Of a DNA stretch of 64,000 nt, positions 27,828-38,595 are shown one piece after another. Numbering within the stretch: position 1 is the stretch's first letter; each line of letters opens with the position of its first letter. Below the pieces are notes generated by a model that saw only the letters and a program-made list of their open reading frames with translations, was not told the DNA's origin and did no database searches. Both the position numbers and the translations under genes were made by a program. Source of the stretch: Cardiocondyla obscurior (Eukaryota; Arthropoda; Insecta; Hymenoptera; Formicidae); the NCBI RefSeq assembly GCF_019399895.1, contig NC_091883.1, forward strand, positions 1,220,377-1,284,376, given 5' to 3'.

Positions 27828-28142
27828 CTTTGTAATTTTCGGTTAGGTTAGAGCAGATTTTTTTCCATCTTTCCGTTCGTCCTTCCTTCCTTCCTTCCTT
27901 CCTTCCTTCTGTGGCAGATTCTGGATCATCCCGACGTGTTGCCTTTATTTTTCGGTCGGTTCTCGTCAGCGGGACGAACGGACTCCGAAAACGTGCACCA
28001 GGCGGCGAACGAAACGGGCCGCGACACAAACTGTTCTCCGCGCACTTTATGTTCCTTGAGTTCGTCAAAAGTTCCTCGAAACGGTGAAATTCTCGGCCAC
28101 GACGAAGATGACGGGCTAGGTGCGGATTTTCTGACACTCTGA
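27828..28142 (-). CDS. candidate exon ending at an ideal donor, unknown protein
   Basis: On the minus strand an open frame of about 103 codons ends at TACAAAG|GTAAGTGC, one of the two best donors in the window, splitting the last codon after one base. About 17 percent of first codon bases are T. The translation is Arg-rich, with a Pro/Arg/Phe section in the middle. Near the end is a repeated Lys-Glu-Gly-Arg stretch made by the TTCC microsatellite. The start is unclear: a TAG lies upstream in frame near 28170, and CACCATTGTCAG could be the acceptor. A second frame is open over 27929-28300, so the frame choice is uncertain. The donor is seen; coding is inference. Confidence 0.22.
27880..27909 (+). 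repeat. (TTCC)n microsatellite
   Basis: About 7.5 perfect TTCC units. On the minus strand the GGAA repeat lies inside a candidate exon and would encode a Lys-Glu-Gly-Arg repeat, since four bases per unit cycle through all frames every 12 bases. Confidence 0.97.
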
Positions 28143-28236
28143 CAATGGTGGTTGCCCGAATCTAACGCAGAAGATTGTACTGGAAGCCGGTGGAAAATGC
28201 TTGATGCGGAGTAATACTCGTCGAACGCTCCGTCTA

Positions 28237-28410
28237 CTGCGTAACCTTGTTGTTCCGGAACCTCTTCTTCGAAGACAGCACAGACGATGAGTGAGATGAC
28301 TCAGGCGTGCAATTATTACGATCGTCCACCATTTGTTCTTGAGTCTGATACCTCGCGGTCGAATTAACGAACGCATAGTTGCTGAGGCACCTGTCGTCTC
28401 GCGACAACGC
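28237..28410 (-). other. weak open segment upstream of the 28.1 kb candidate
   Basis: On the minus strand the bases after TTATTTGCGGAG give 57 codons ending in TAG, with an AACAAG|GTTACG donor-like site at 28246 just before the stop. The translation is hydrophilic, with Asn, Gln, Ser and acidic residues and a Ser-rich patch. The same stretch is also open in a neighbouring frame that starts with an ATG near 28373. It is the same frame as the candidate at 27828-28142 but separated from it by two TAG codons, so they could only be joined by splicing. No family is recognised. Confidence 0.12.
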
Positions 28411-28636
28411 CTCCGCAAATAAGTAATAAAAACTTTACCAGACTTTAACCATGTCCCTTATATATTATCTGAATTGCACTTGACTCGCGAGTAACTATTG
28501 CGCACCTGCGACACCTAGTGATCGGCTGAAAGGTTGGAACATGGCGCGACCCGGAGTTCGGCACAGTAGCAGATACATTTTACTCTCGAGAAAGTAACTG
28601 CGCATGCGTTGCGGGCAGGTGCCTGGCTGTCTGCCT

Positions 28637-28706
28637 GGTACGGACAGGTACGGACTGGTACGGCCCGTTACAGGTGGGTACGGACGGTTACGGACCGTTA
28701 AGAACT
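28637..28706 (+). repeat. 10-bp-period minisatellite, about 7 units
   Basis: Seven consecutive 10-base units follow the pattern GGTACGGACN. The first three and the fifth are nearly identical; the fourth, sixth and seventh have diverged (GTTAC-, GTTA-). Two further GGTACGGCCC-like copies lie just beyond, near 28727 and in the CGGCACGGG stretch. A duplicated GCCTGG precedes it. The period equals about one helical turn. It lies in a minus-strand open frame, giving Pro/Tyr/Val/Arg-rich translation, which I regard as a consequence of the repeat. Confidence 0.9.
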
Positions 28707-28719
28707 GAGACGAACTGTC

Positions 28720-31048
28720 GCCAGCCGGTACGGCCCGCTCGGCACGGGCTGCGCGGAGCGTTACGGTCTCGGAAACAGATCTCAATTGCAAATTAAATAA
28801 AACCTGAAAATCAATTAAATAAAATTCAATAAAAAATTAATTCCGAATTATTTTATTATACGTGCATAATTTTAATTCGGCGGAGAACTTAAAAATAGTC
28901 TGCGAATGGTTTTTAGCACGAAGCGAGCCAAGCGAGAAAGCCAAACGTTGCGAAAAAGTTACAACAATTAACAATTAATTTACGCGTAACCCCAATTTTT
29001 TTTAGATAGAATATTTTCGCGAAACAACGTTCCGCGGCAATAATAACGTATGCACTTGACATAAATTCGCAACGGACTCGCGGCTGCAAGCTACAGTTTC
29101 GGTGCACAATGTCGGTTTACCGGACCGACCGGTCTGTTTCGATATTAGAATAATATTTGGAAATATTTCCAGTGTATCGTAACACGGTTGCGCGCACGAC
29201 TGCGGGATATCGGAAAACGATTACAACATAATTCACGGCGGCGGCGATAAAATTTAATTACACTTTGTGTAATTTAACGTGCCCAAGTGTGAGCTTCCGA
29301 GGCGCGGATTTATCGTGCCTCTTGCGCAGATGCCGGAAATATTCAATACCAAAGTGATTTGGATGCTAATGCACTCTGTAATCATTGCTCATAACGTTCC
29401 GTTTCTAATCGTTTCGATAACTTGAGCCGTATTAAATAATAATAATTTTATACACGGCAGTTCAATATTTTATTAACGCACGTAATGTTTCTGACATAAC
29501 TTACGATTACGAGCCACGTTGAGAATCTTGTACGCGTGATTCGCGTAATCTCGAATAATTACCCTTATATTTTAATGCTACTTTAATTTGCTTTTATATT
29601 AGGAACCGTGGTTTAGATAACCAGCCTTCCGCTCGCCGCAAATGCGACTCTCGAAAGAGGATAAACTAGCGAAAGAATGTTTTACATCGCGGAACAAATA
29701 CCTATATGTAACTGGAGCGCAATTTTAATTCGGCTCCCGTCGTATTTTCGCGTCACCTTACCCTATTTCGGCCGCGGGCATTGTTACCTCGAAGTTAGTG
29801 GAAAGCACGAAAGCAACAAGACTTGACCCGGAATGCATGTACCTTTGGCGACAGGAACCTCGTTTAGAGGATAAAGGGTATCGAGGGAGCATGCATGGGG
29901 GTTCATAACGAGCAACAAAGGCTTTACCGCTACTATCAAGAGATACGGTGAACGCACACACATCGTTCTCGTGTACCAACCGGCAATTACCAACCCAGTT
30001 AATTTTTCACATCGTTATTCGAGAACACAGATCGGAAGTATCCTTTCTCTGTACATTTTAGTTAGCGCAATTACCAAGACACTCAATATAAAATATTTAA
30101 AAGGTGTAACAAAGGACGGGAAATGTTCTCCGGAGAAAAGGTCAACTTGTTAATTAAGATCGACTTGTTCTATCTATTCAGCGTTCGACCTACTTGCTTG
30201 TCGAGCGAGCGAAAATTACAGATTTAAACCTCGCCCATTATACGAAAGAATGATTGAAATTTAAAGAGCAGAAAATGCCGCGCTCTTCAAGCTTAATGCG
30301 CTAATAACGGGACACGCGGGTAATAAACCTCTTGTCGATTTTCCAAATGCCCGGGAGATGTTCTTATAATGCGCGTAACACATCCGTGAGGCAAACATCA
30401 CTGATAGCGTTGCATTGCTTTGGAACGTCTTGAGCGTTGCAGAGATACACGTAGAATATGCACATAACAATTCAAATGTCTTATACAGAACGGAGCAGCG
30501 ACTGCAGCGGCGGCAGCAGCAGCTTTAAAGACCTACGCTATAGGACGTCGTGAGAGCAACGTTACCACGATAGTATATCAGGTATACTTCATCCACGGTA
30601 TGCTGACGAACATTTGGCATTCGTATTATTCTTCCTCCCCTCGGTGTACGTTCGCCGGTACCTTGTTCTTCGTGAATACATAAGACGCAGGCGGTCGACA
30701 TTTTGCAGATGAAACATGAATATTTCAAACTTGAGAATACGGGATGTTGCAAACAAATTTTTTAACTGACAAATATAATGTAAATGTAAAATGTTATCAG
30801 TTGTGCCTCTAGTCAGATGCGGGTTGTCAATAAAGATACATTAAGCGAATATCAAGATAAAAGAATAAATAATACATGATATTAAAATATATATATATGT
30901 ATAACAATTGCAACGAGCGCAAACGTATACATATAAAAAGATTGCCTGAGAAATGATAAATCGATCTACGATATTAAAGCTATCTGCGAAAAATAATAGC
31001 CGAAAGCGTACGTTTCGCTCGCGATTCCAGCAAATCAAATTAAAGATG
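28720..31048 (+). other. no supported gene
   Basis: Mixed-composition DNA. Short frames at 29758-29993 and 30525-30752 on the minus strand have ordinary-looking translations but no splice-site support. No poly(A) signal for the minus-strand candidates upstream is seen here. Confidence 0.55.
30492..30523 (+). repeat. imperfect (GCA/GCG)n
   Basis: GCAGCG, CTGCAG, CGGCGG and CAGCAGCAG units in tandem; imperfect. Confidence 0.8.
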
Positions 31049-31448
31049 CTATAAACTTTCCGAAAGAATATCTTCGTCGTCCCATACGAGATAGTCGGAA
31101 ACGCGCGATAGCTCAGCTGCCACATACGGGACCGAAAAAGAAAGCTGACTGTATACTTTGAAACTGATGTACAACTGTATATAAGAGTCATGCACGGTCG
31201 CGGCGATACCAGGCATTTTTCTTCCTCGACGAACCGGCAAAATTTTGATATTCCGGTCTCGCGCTCTTCAATCTTGCGCATACTCTTACGGATATCACAT
31301 ATTTTATTCCGTGGCGTTTGTGGTCCTCGCATTAAATGGAGCATAGTAAGAATATCTTCGCTCTGTGAATCACGCGAAAGAATTTGACCATCGCCACAAA
31401 GTTTGCCGAGCGTTCGCATATTATGCGCCGTCTTATTCAAAAGAATCA
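31049..31448 (-). CDS. candidate terminal exon with a frame break, unknown protein
   Basis: On the minus strand an acceptor-like TTTTTTATTATATACATTTGAG precedes an open frame of about 77 codons with only 13 percent T in first codon position. It reads as a charged, helical-looking segment rich in Arg, Lys and Glu. At an A5 run (31216-31220 on the plus strand, T5) that frame gives way to the neighbouring one, which runs a further 55 codons to a TAG and ends in an acidic WDDEDILSESL-like tail. One extra base in the homopolymer would join the two. This may be a pseudogene, an assembly error, or two unrelated chance frames. I see no AATAAA downstream on this strand. No family is recognised. Confidence 0.25.
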
Positions 31449-31955
31449 CTCAAATGTATATAATAAAAAAGAGTTCCCTGTACGTACTCGCGCATTCATA
31501 TTTGTTGAATGATAACGAGGCAGCGTGAAAAGTGCGGCTGTTCCACATTCGTCTTTTCGTATACCCTCTACATTTTTTTTTTTTTTTGCGCAGCAATGTT
31601 TCTATAATAACGAGATCGTAGGCAAAAAAAAAATTACCATGAAAAGATTCAGGAGTCTCTCACAAGATTTTCAAGAACCGATTCTATTATCGTATGTAAA
31701 ACAGATATTTGAATAACGTACACTATCACGATTTTCAAGAACACGTATCCACATGTATAAAAAATTAAGATGCCTCAAATTCTTGAAATATCGCTAATTT
31801 GTAAACACTTTGGAAAAATGGTGTAATAAATTATGTAGGAGAATCGTGTAAAAATTACAGTTATTCTTCTTTAAAATTCGGGTGATATCGTGTCATAAAT
31901 ATGAATACACATTGCCTGCTTAATCAATCATACAGCCAACGTCGGGCGCTCTTAC

Positions 31956-32087
31956 CTCTTATTACGAATGTATAAAGAAAAAAGGGAAAAAGAGAACGAA
32001 TCTCTTCTCGAGTGCCGGAACAGATTTCAGAGATCCTGTACTTCCTCATGCAGAAGCTTTTCTTACTATGAAGACTACTAAAGTAAA
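31956..32087 (-). other. weak candidate exon upstream of the 31.4 kb minus-strand frame
   Basis: The minus-strand segment ends at AAGAG|GTAAGAGC, a near-consensus donor, and splits a codon after its first base. The acceptor at 31449 supplies the other two, so the frame stays open across a 507-base intron. Possible acceptors are CCCAG (start 32087) or CTTCATAG (start 32065). The open frame holds a basic Cys-containing stretch followed by a Phe/Leu-rich stretch. Matching phase happens by chance one time in three, so this is modest support. No protein family is recognised. Confidence 0.18.
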
Positions 32088-32413
32088 CTGGGTCAAAAAA
32101 TAAAGCAAGGTGGCTGTAGTGCATTTCTGTAGGAAGGACTACGTAATCTTGAGAAGCTTTCGCTTGAAAAATATATGCAAATGCCTAGGAATCAAATTAT
32201 ATTATTTGTCTTTGTATGTTTATAAAACTTAAAAGGAAAAGAATTCTTTTATTAAATCACATTAAAATTTATTACATAAATATAAATTATTAATAACAAA
32301 TGAAAGAGGGCCCGTATAAATATCAAAATTAATATATTAGAGAAGAACTCAACTTTTGCTTCAGACTGACTCTTGGCCTAACTATAATATTTCTGTTTGA
32401 ATGCTGTATACTA

Positions 32414-32439
32414 TTTTTTTTTTTTTTTTTTTTTTTTTT
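32414..32439 (+). repeat. T26 homopolymer
   Basis: Twenty-six T. Together with T26 at 54198-54223 it is the longest homopolymer in the window. No retroposon body, target-site duplication or poly(A) signal is visible beside it. Confidence 0.97.
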
Positions 32440-32510
32440 CAAAATATAAATGTCAGAAAAATATTGCGCTTTTTAGTGTTTTAATGACTATGTCTCTCAT
32501 TAAAAGTTAC

Positions 32511-32707
32511 CATACTGTATTTCGTCACAATTCGTTATTGTCAAGCGTTTCACGTACGAAAAACCCACCGATACTTTGACCGAAGCAATTAACGATCGTA
32601 TTGAAGCCGTCCGCGTTCGTACTATTGATGGTTCACGTATTGTCCGAGAAATGATTATATAATCGTCAAATGCATCGTCGGTAGGATATATTCTATTACG
32701 CAGACCA
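32511..32707 (-). other. weak candidate exon, minus strand
   Basis: About 65 codons are open on the minus strand between ATGAATCAG (acceptor-like) and CAGTATG|GTAACT (donor-like). The upstream in-frame codon is a TGA, so an acceptor would be required. The donor leaves phase 1, which fits the CCCAG start of the next candidate at 32087. The translation has an acidic DDAFDDY-like patch and then many Ile, Arg and Ser. First-position composition is only weakly coding-like (25 percent T). Its 5' edge abuts a competing plus-strand candidate at 32704, so at most one is likely to be real. Confidence 0.13.
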
Positions 32708-32825
32708 CTGATTCATGGAATTTCACGGGGATATTGACGAAGGGAGTTTGAAATGTGTCATGTATTCGGGCAAAGCCAATGTTGAAGATAAGGCGAGATT
32801 GCTATTCGTAACGATATCGCGGAAA
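32704..32825 (+). other. weak candidate first coding exon, plus strand
   Basis: TATATTCTATTACGCAG is a good acceptor, followed 11 bases later by an ATG (32715) with a TGA two codons upstream, so the ATG would be the start. The frame gives about 37 codons to CGGAAA|GTATGT, a fair donor. Nearly 40 percent of first codon bases are G. The translation is acidic at the start (EFHGDIDEGS) and amphipathic after. It overlaps the edge of a minus-strand candidate at 32707, so the strand is uncertain. The reading frame itself continues past the donor to 32909. No family is recognised. Confidence 0.15.
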
Positions 32826-32939
32826 GTATGTAAACGGCAATCGGCGAGATTTGTACGCGTAGCAAAGAGCTCTAACAGAGCTGTGTGTAACGACGATACT
32901 TTGATATAAAGAGAAAGAGAGAGAAAAGAAGAGACTTAC

Positions 32940-33083
32940 CTTCTTTCTCGCACTGACGAGCCGACAAACTTCAGTATTTCCTGTCAAATAATGGCACGTC
33001 TGGTCGATCATCGTTGCGGGCGTAGATAGGAAATTGTGGTTGCGTCGAATCGCGGTACACACATAACGAATCGAAGAATCGTT
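32940..33083 (-). other. weak candidate exon with ideal donor, minus strand
   Basis: The minus strand shows AGAAAGAAG|GTAAGTCT, a textbook donor, at 32940/32939. The single frame open up to it extends 48 codons back to a TAG that itself forms an acceptor-like ACATAG, giving phase 0 at both ends. The other two frames stop before the donor. The translation is basic at its end (ARKK) and has several Thr, Asn and Cys. The next minus-strand candidate needs a different phase, so the two do not join directly. A perfect GTAAGT with AG before it should occur only a few times by chance in this window. No family is recognised. Confidence 0.18.
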
Positions 33084-33450
33084 CTATGTAATACGTCCAA
33101 CAATTTGAAATACTAATTTTAGAGGCGCGAGTAGTGCCAAGTATAGGCGCAGCGTATCGAGGCTCACTTACTTTTATTAAAATATATTTTTTTATTACTT
33201 TAATATTTCCTTGTATGGTCGAATTATAACAGCAAGGTAAATTTATTAAACTGATAAAAGGTATTTCTGGCCATCTTTACGTCGTCTCAGCTTTATCATT
33301 AAATAGCGTATCGGATAATATTTTCGGCATTATTATCGAGAAGAAAGAAAAGCGTATAAATAATATTTAACGCCGGATATTGCACAAAGGATACTGGTAA
33401 CAAGTCCGATGCAACGTGCTTTGACGACATACGTCGTCATGGAGAAGAGA

Positions 33451-33684
33451 TCATTTTCTCGGATCCGACGAGCGACGTACAAAGAGCTGTCTGGCATTAT
33501 GTAGCGCCGCGTAGAAAATATTAAAGATAATACAGAATTGCGCGAGCGACGAAAGAGAAGGCTGGCTTAAGCATCTCCTTTCCGTATACGCCGAAAGGCA
33601 GTTCGACGGCCGTATCGTGAGCGAAGTCGCTAACACGAAAACAGCTAACGCAACAGTTACAACTTGGCAATTCTCAGGATGCAT
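33451..33684 (-). other. weak candidate signal-peptide open frame
   Basis: On the minus strand an ATG at 33684 opens 77 codons to TGA. Residues 8 to 21 are a hydrophobic Val/Ala/Leu/Phe core like a secretion signal, followed by Cys and an Arg-Arg pair near residue 36. The start region lacks the usual basic residues and contains Glu, which is unusual for a signal peptide. First-position T is high (29 percent) after the first third, so only the beginning looks coding. A TTT|GTACGT donor-like site lies near the end. I assign no family. Confidence 0.12.
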
Positions 33685-33949
33685 TCTCCTTTAACTAAAG
33701 GTGGGGTACTTCCGGTAGTTCTGCACCGCCACGGCATCTGAAATGTTCCAGCAGTTAGTTATCACGGATACTCATGGTTGGCACTTGTAACAACCGGTGG
33801 AACGCAAAAAGAAATATCAAAATAGTTTGATCCAAAACAATCTTTATCTCTAAACTGATATGCATGAGATGACCTTCGCTCCCCAAGCGTCCCGTGCCGA
33901 CTCCCACGATCAAAGCGACTCCGAACGCGACTTTCCCTCTACCTCGCAT

Positions 33950-36900
33950 TCACCCTCGTACGGCCTACCTCGCGTGAATTAATTATCGATTGCTTGATTA
34001 CTCGACGCTCGCATGATCTCGCGCGTTCGACGCCGAAACCCCGCTCTCCGCGTTCGGCCGATCGTAAAGAATTGCTAGTCTTCACAGTATTTAATATACT
34101 GCCGTTCCGCAGAATCACAGCGTTCCCGGAGATAACGTGATGGATGCCGCATTGTTGTATGTACATGGAAAGCGGTAAATGTTGACAAAAAAAAAAAAAA
34201 AGAAATTCGCGACACGCGTCGATTTGAAAAAATAACCACTCTTGCGTCAAAATAAATGAAATTTTTATGATACCGCGACGACCAGATTGCCCGAGCATCT
34301 CGCGTGGTTAGTGACAAGTAACCAATATTTATTCCAATATCAATTCTTTTAATAGAATTCGCAAATCGCTTTGAAATGCCTGCGTCACATTTCTTACAAA
34401 GCGCAAACCACTCAGTGCAACATTTTCCAATTGCGCAAACTGAAATTATATAAACTGCAAAAAAAAAAAAAAAAAAAAAAACCAGTGTGCTCGTGCGTAT
34501 TTTAAGTAAAACACAAATGTTTTACAAAGCTGTAGCGAAGTGTTCCACTTTATGACTTGCGGCTATTCCAAACTCGCTAAATAATGGCGCAATACCACGT
34601 GTAAAAAGTTAACAATAGCCGCCGAATGTCGGAAAATTGTTAAACGGCGCACGTTGCTCTCGCGTGCGCCAGCTTTGTTGTAATTTGAACTGTGATTCAA
34701 TTGTAACTTTTTAACCGGTCGTTATTGATAACGGTCGCATATATTGCGAAATAAAATATAATTTGATGAGCTTGTCTTTGTACGTTAGCGATTGTTTCGT
34801 ACAATAATATATATCACAGTTGCAAATGCTTGAATCGAACTGAAAGAGCTAACTTGAATCGAATCGAGAAAATCATGTAAATTGTGATCCAATTTGCATT
34901 TTGCGTTCCGATCGTGACCTAAAAGGACTAGAGTAGCTACGATCGAAATGCGGGTTATTATAATATACATGTATAATAAGACATGCAAATAAAAAATGTA
35001 ATTTAAAATGTACTAAAAAACAGATACGACTTGAAAGTTCCGCAACGTAATATTACCTACAATTAATTAAATTAGTTATTCACACTTGAATTTAGATGAG
35101 CAATATCGAATTACTAGGTATCTCAAATATGCTAAAGAAGAGAGGGATCGAGTTGCACGCACAGCGAATTGCACTCGAAGGAATGATGTTAATGTAGAAC
35201 ATAGTAAGGAAACGGTACTCGCGCAAGTGTTTGATGGAAGTATTTTTCTCCTCCGACACACAAAGTGACAAACTTTTGGTACTCCGGTCCCGCGTGTGCT
35301 CCTTAGCATTCCTTCGCGTTCTCTCGCTCTTAAAGAGAAGTGCCGCGCCGAGCCTGCCTTCCTTTCTCGCTTTTTTTTTTTACCCTTTCTTCCTTTCTTT
35401 CTTTTTTTTTTTTTTCCCCTTTTACACGCGGCACTGTTGCTTGCTTTTATGCGGCAGTTGTCGGTCGGCAACTGCCGGCAACTCGCACGCTCACAGCTAC
35501 AACTGCGAGCGCAACAACCACCGAGAGTAGAGTCGACGAGCTCAATTATTTTCGACATTCTTCACGCCTTGAACTGCGAAACATACGCGAGTTGCTGGGT
35601 TACATGTTGCGCCCATCCGCCGCACACCCTCGTACACGCGATGTCTGTGAGACGAGGGAAAAAAATGGGAAAGAAAATGAGAAATTTGATGCTCTCGACT
35701 GAGCCCTTCGTCAGAGAAAACGTTGCGAGTGCGTTTCTCTTTTTTAATTTCCATCTTTTTTTCCTTTCACTTAACGTGGTACACAAATTTTCCGTGGATA
35801 AATTTCGAGTGAAATTTATACATCTAATCGCGAACCTCAACGCTCGGAGCACGGTCCAGGAATTCGCGCGGGAATATCTTTCGTAAGGAGCGAACAATTA
35901 TTCTCATTACTTTCTTTCGCTCGAATCGCTTAACCTACGTTAAGCCGCACAGCCGGCTTCTATATTATGCCGCGCACACGTCTCGGTAGATTGCAGAAGA
36001 GATGCTGCAGAAGACAGACTGCACGGGGATCTCTCTCTCGGCACTGTCGAGCGCGTCCCACCTTGGATCCGGCTCGCGGATTTGCTTGAAAACCTATCTC
36101 CTGTATCTCGCGCCTACGTAATATCTACGTCACGGTAACTCGAGCGAGGTAACGACGACTACGAGTGCATTAATCCTGCTAAATAATTCAATATCTCCTC
36201 GTTCCCTGTCCGCCGATGAAGCGCGAGTTTGCGCTAGCGATTGTCGTAAATAATTATTTGAGTTCCGCGTAGATCCGAATTCTAGCGCCCATCCTATTTC
36301 CCCGATATGAATTAATCGCCGAGGACTTTGCTTTACCGTCGTAAAATAAATTTACTGACCAGGAGCTGTAACGATATTTAATTGCGATCCCTGGGTTAAA
36401 GTCGCTAAGAAACAGTTGCTTTATTACAAGTTATTGCGAGAAGGACAACGCGTTGTTTAATCTGCGGAAACCATGGAGCTCGTTTTTCTCCAACGACTAA
36501 GCCACGCCGGCCACCGTTTTATATTGGATGCTGAATATTTGTGCGCTGTTTGTCGAAAACAAGTTTATCTTCCATTACGTGACGTGGCGAAATATAAAAT
36601 TATGTCAAAATTATAAAGTTGCAATCTGCGAGACGCAAACCCCAGAACACGTTGCGATTAATTAATTAATTAGCGAGAGTACAAAGACAAGAGGGGATAA
36701 AGTGTAGCGCTTTAACGCTCGCACGCACTTGTCACGCATCCGTGCGTGCGATGTACCCTACCGTCGTCTCCGTTTGCCGTAGATCATGTCGCAAGCGGAA
36801 TGGAGAAGTGGCCGACGACGAGCTTCGTTACTTTCTGTCAGGCTGCATTCCCTACGTTGCAATTTACACTATTATTGCATCGTGCTCCGGCAACGAAAGA

Positions 36901-38267
36901 GAGCGAAAGAGAAAGAGCGCCCGCGCAACTCGCCTCGCCGACTTCTCGCAGCTCATGCAAGCACGGAACTTGAGCAATTAATCTCGCCCGTTCTTTATAC
37001 CGCATAATGATTGCCCGCGTCTTAATTAGTCTTTCCCGCAACTTTTAACAGCCATAAAGTCGCCTAGCCGTTCTTGTTGCGTCAGCGGTTAATAACAGCC
37101 GGATCGACGTGAGATCGGGATGAGATATGGCGATCGATCAGATTGAGTTATCCGCGCGGACGTAATGATAATGAAAGCTCGTTCATCATGCATCTGAAAA
37201 TAGTGCTAACGCGACGCGATCGCCAGATGGAAGAAACAAGAAAGACGCAGACGTAGCAGCGAGCAGATATCGAGGAACTCGATCTTCCGATCGAGAAAAG
37301 TATTTCCGACGCAGAGACGGGGAGGGGAAAAAAAGCGATAGTCGACATTATCATTAAATGAGCATCAACGTCAGGCGGGCGCGAGACGAGATGCCCCTCT
37401 ACGCCACTGCCATATCTGCTTGGTATCTCGTCGGGCGACGTCGAGGAAATGGAATATACTTACAGCGTCGGCGACTTTTGCGCGTGCCGCGAAATAAATC
37501 AGTATTCCCGGTGCTCCTCCGGAAATAAGAAAAAATAGGCGCCTTATTATCTGCTACCGTTTTCAGGTTGCTGGCCAGACGGGCGACCCAACCCTTCGTC
37601 CTCTTTTCGTTAATGCCGAACGCGGTGAGGCGGAGAGTAAGAAGAAAGCAACCTTCCAAAGGGAAGATATATAGACCGCCCTATAGTCCGTTCGCCTTGA
37701 CGCACACAACAGCTACCTCGGGGGACAAATAACCACATAAATTTCACCGCGATTCCTCGGTTTATGCGGTGTTTAATATAGTTTGTATCACGCGCGCGTA
37801 CGCTTCGTCTAAGGTATCTCGCCGAGTGGAAGCGTATGGGTATACAGTTTTCGAAGCAACGCTGGATGAAAATATCGCAATTGGCGAAAATTGAGCGTCA
37901 CATGTGCGTGACGTCGAGCGCTAATGGATCGAGCGAATAACAAAATTGACGTGAACGTTAAAGCGCATCTGAAAAAAACTTTGGGAAAGCTCGGTAGAAT
38001 CCATTAGATAGGTATATAAATAAACCTGCAATTTTTATATAGATATGCCCTTTCGGATAAAAAAAAAAAAAAATTGCTTCCTTCGACAAGGCAAAGTAAT
38101 TTTACAACTTAACAACTTATTCAATTCTAATGAAATCGTTAATGATATCGTGGGTATAATTCTAAAGCAGCCGCACGATCTCGAAATATCGTTTTTAGAT
38201 GAAAAGCATGTACGTACCGTTTGAGAGGCGCCTGAGGTGTTGATACGGACGAATCGCCGGTTGATCC
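33950..38267 (+). other. no supported gene
   Basis: Contains A15 at 34187, A23 at 34459 and T-rich tracts at 35371-35415 that inflate plus-strand frames to nearly 200 codons. Three overlapping plus frames and one minus frame at 36742-37041 share a CpG-rich patch. Nothing is recognised. Confidence 0.55.
34459..34481 (+). repeat. A23 homopolymer
   Basis: Twenty-three A after AAACTGC. No retroposon body or target-site duplication is visible. Confidence 0.97.
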
Positions 38268-38412
38268 GCCCGAAGGGGTCATGCCCGAGAACGTTTGACT
38301 TTATTGGAGGAAATATGAGCGGGCTCTGGCAGTGCTCTGGGCGGTATTCCCGGTACGCCGGGAATCGGATGTGCGTCGAGAGGGGACCTGCAGCACTTCC
38401 AGCCCGAAGGGG
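38268..38412 (+). repeat. 11-bp repeated motif flanking the G-rich island
   Basis: GCCCGAAGGGG is found at 38268-38278 and at 38402-38412, followed in both by ATG within three bases and then a CCCG. The two lie 134 bases apart in the G-rich island. Confidence 0.7.
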
Positions 38413-38595
38413 ATGTACCCGGGGCTTGGGAAGAATTCATTCATATCGCGAAGCCGAGTCTCATTGTCGGACCGGAGCGGCGGACAAAGGGAAAGCAGGG
38501 AACTGAAGTGCTGTCAGGACCAGTGCACTCCATTGCACGACACAAATGGCAACCAAAAGTGGGGCGGGAGAGCGACGAGGATCGAGATCCAAAAG
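38319..38595 (+). CDS. candidate exon in a G-rich island, unknown protein
   Basis: The frame opens after a TGA at 38316 and runs through GATCCAAAAG|GTGAGC, a near-consensus donor at 38595. Of about 85 codons roughly 41 percent begin with G and only 9 percent with T, the strongest such bias I found. The translation has a Gly/Pro/Ile-rich start, a middle with Glu, Trp and Phe, and a charged Glu/Asp/Arg end. Possible acceptors are AAATATGAG (38318-38319) and GGCTCTGGCAG (38331-38332); neither has a good pyrimidine tract. The plus strand is G-rich in every frame here, and another frame is open for about 90 codons, so composition alone is weaker evidence than it looks. It might be a diverged repeat fragment. 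Confidence 0.28.
38346..38365 (+). other. perfect 8-bp inverted repeat, hairpin
   Basis: ATTCCCGG and CCGGGAAT flank the four-base loop TACG. It lies within the candidate exon at 38319. No U-run follows on either strand, so it is not a terminator-like element. Confidence 0.75.

Noticed and set aside
27841..27852. GGTTAGGTTA, two copies of the insect telomere unit TTAGG
   Set aside because: Two units are too few to indicate an interstitial telomere array.
35231..35886. Plus-strand frames up to 196 codons
   Set aside because: They are carried by T-rich and C/T-rich runs giving poly-Phe, and three frames overlap.
36786..36981. A DDELRYFLSG-like stretch resembling part of dynein heavy chains
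   Set aside because: Only about ten residues look similar, and what follows does not. No ATPase motif or further exons are nearby, so it is probably coincidence.
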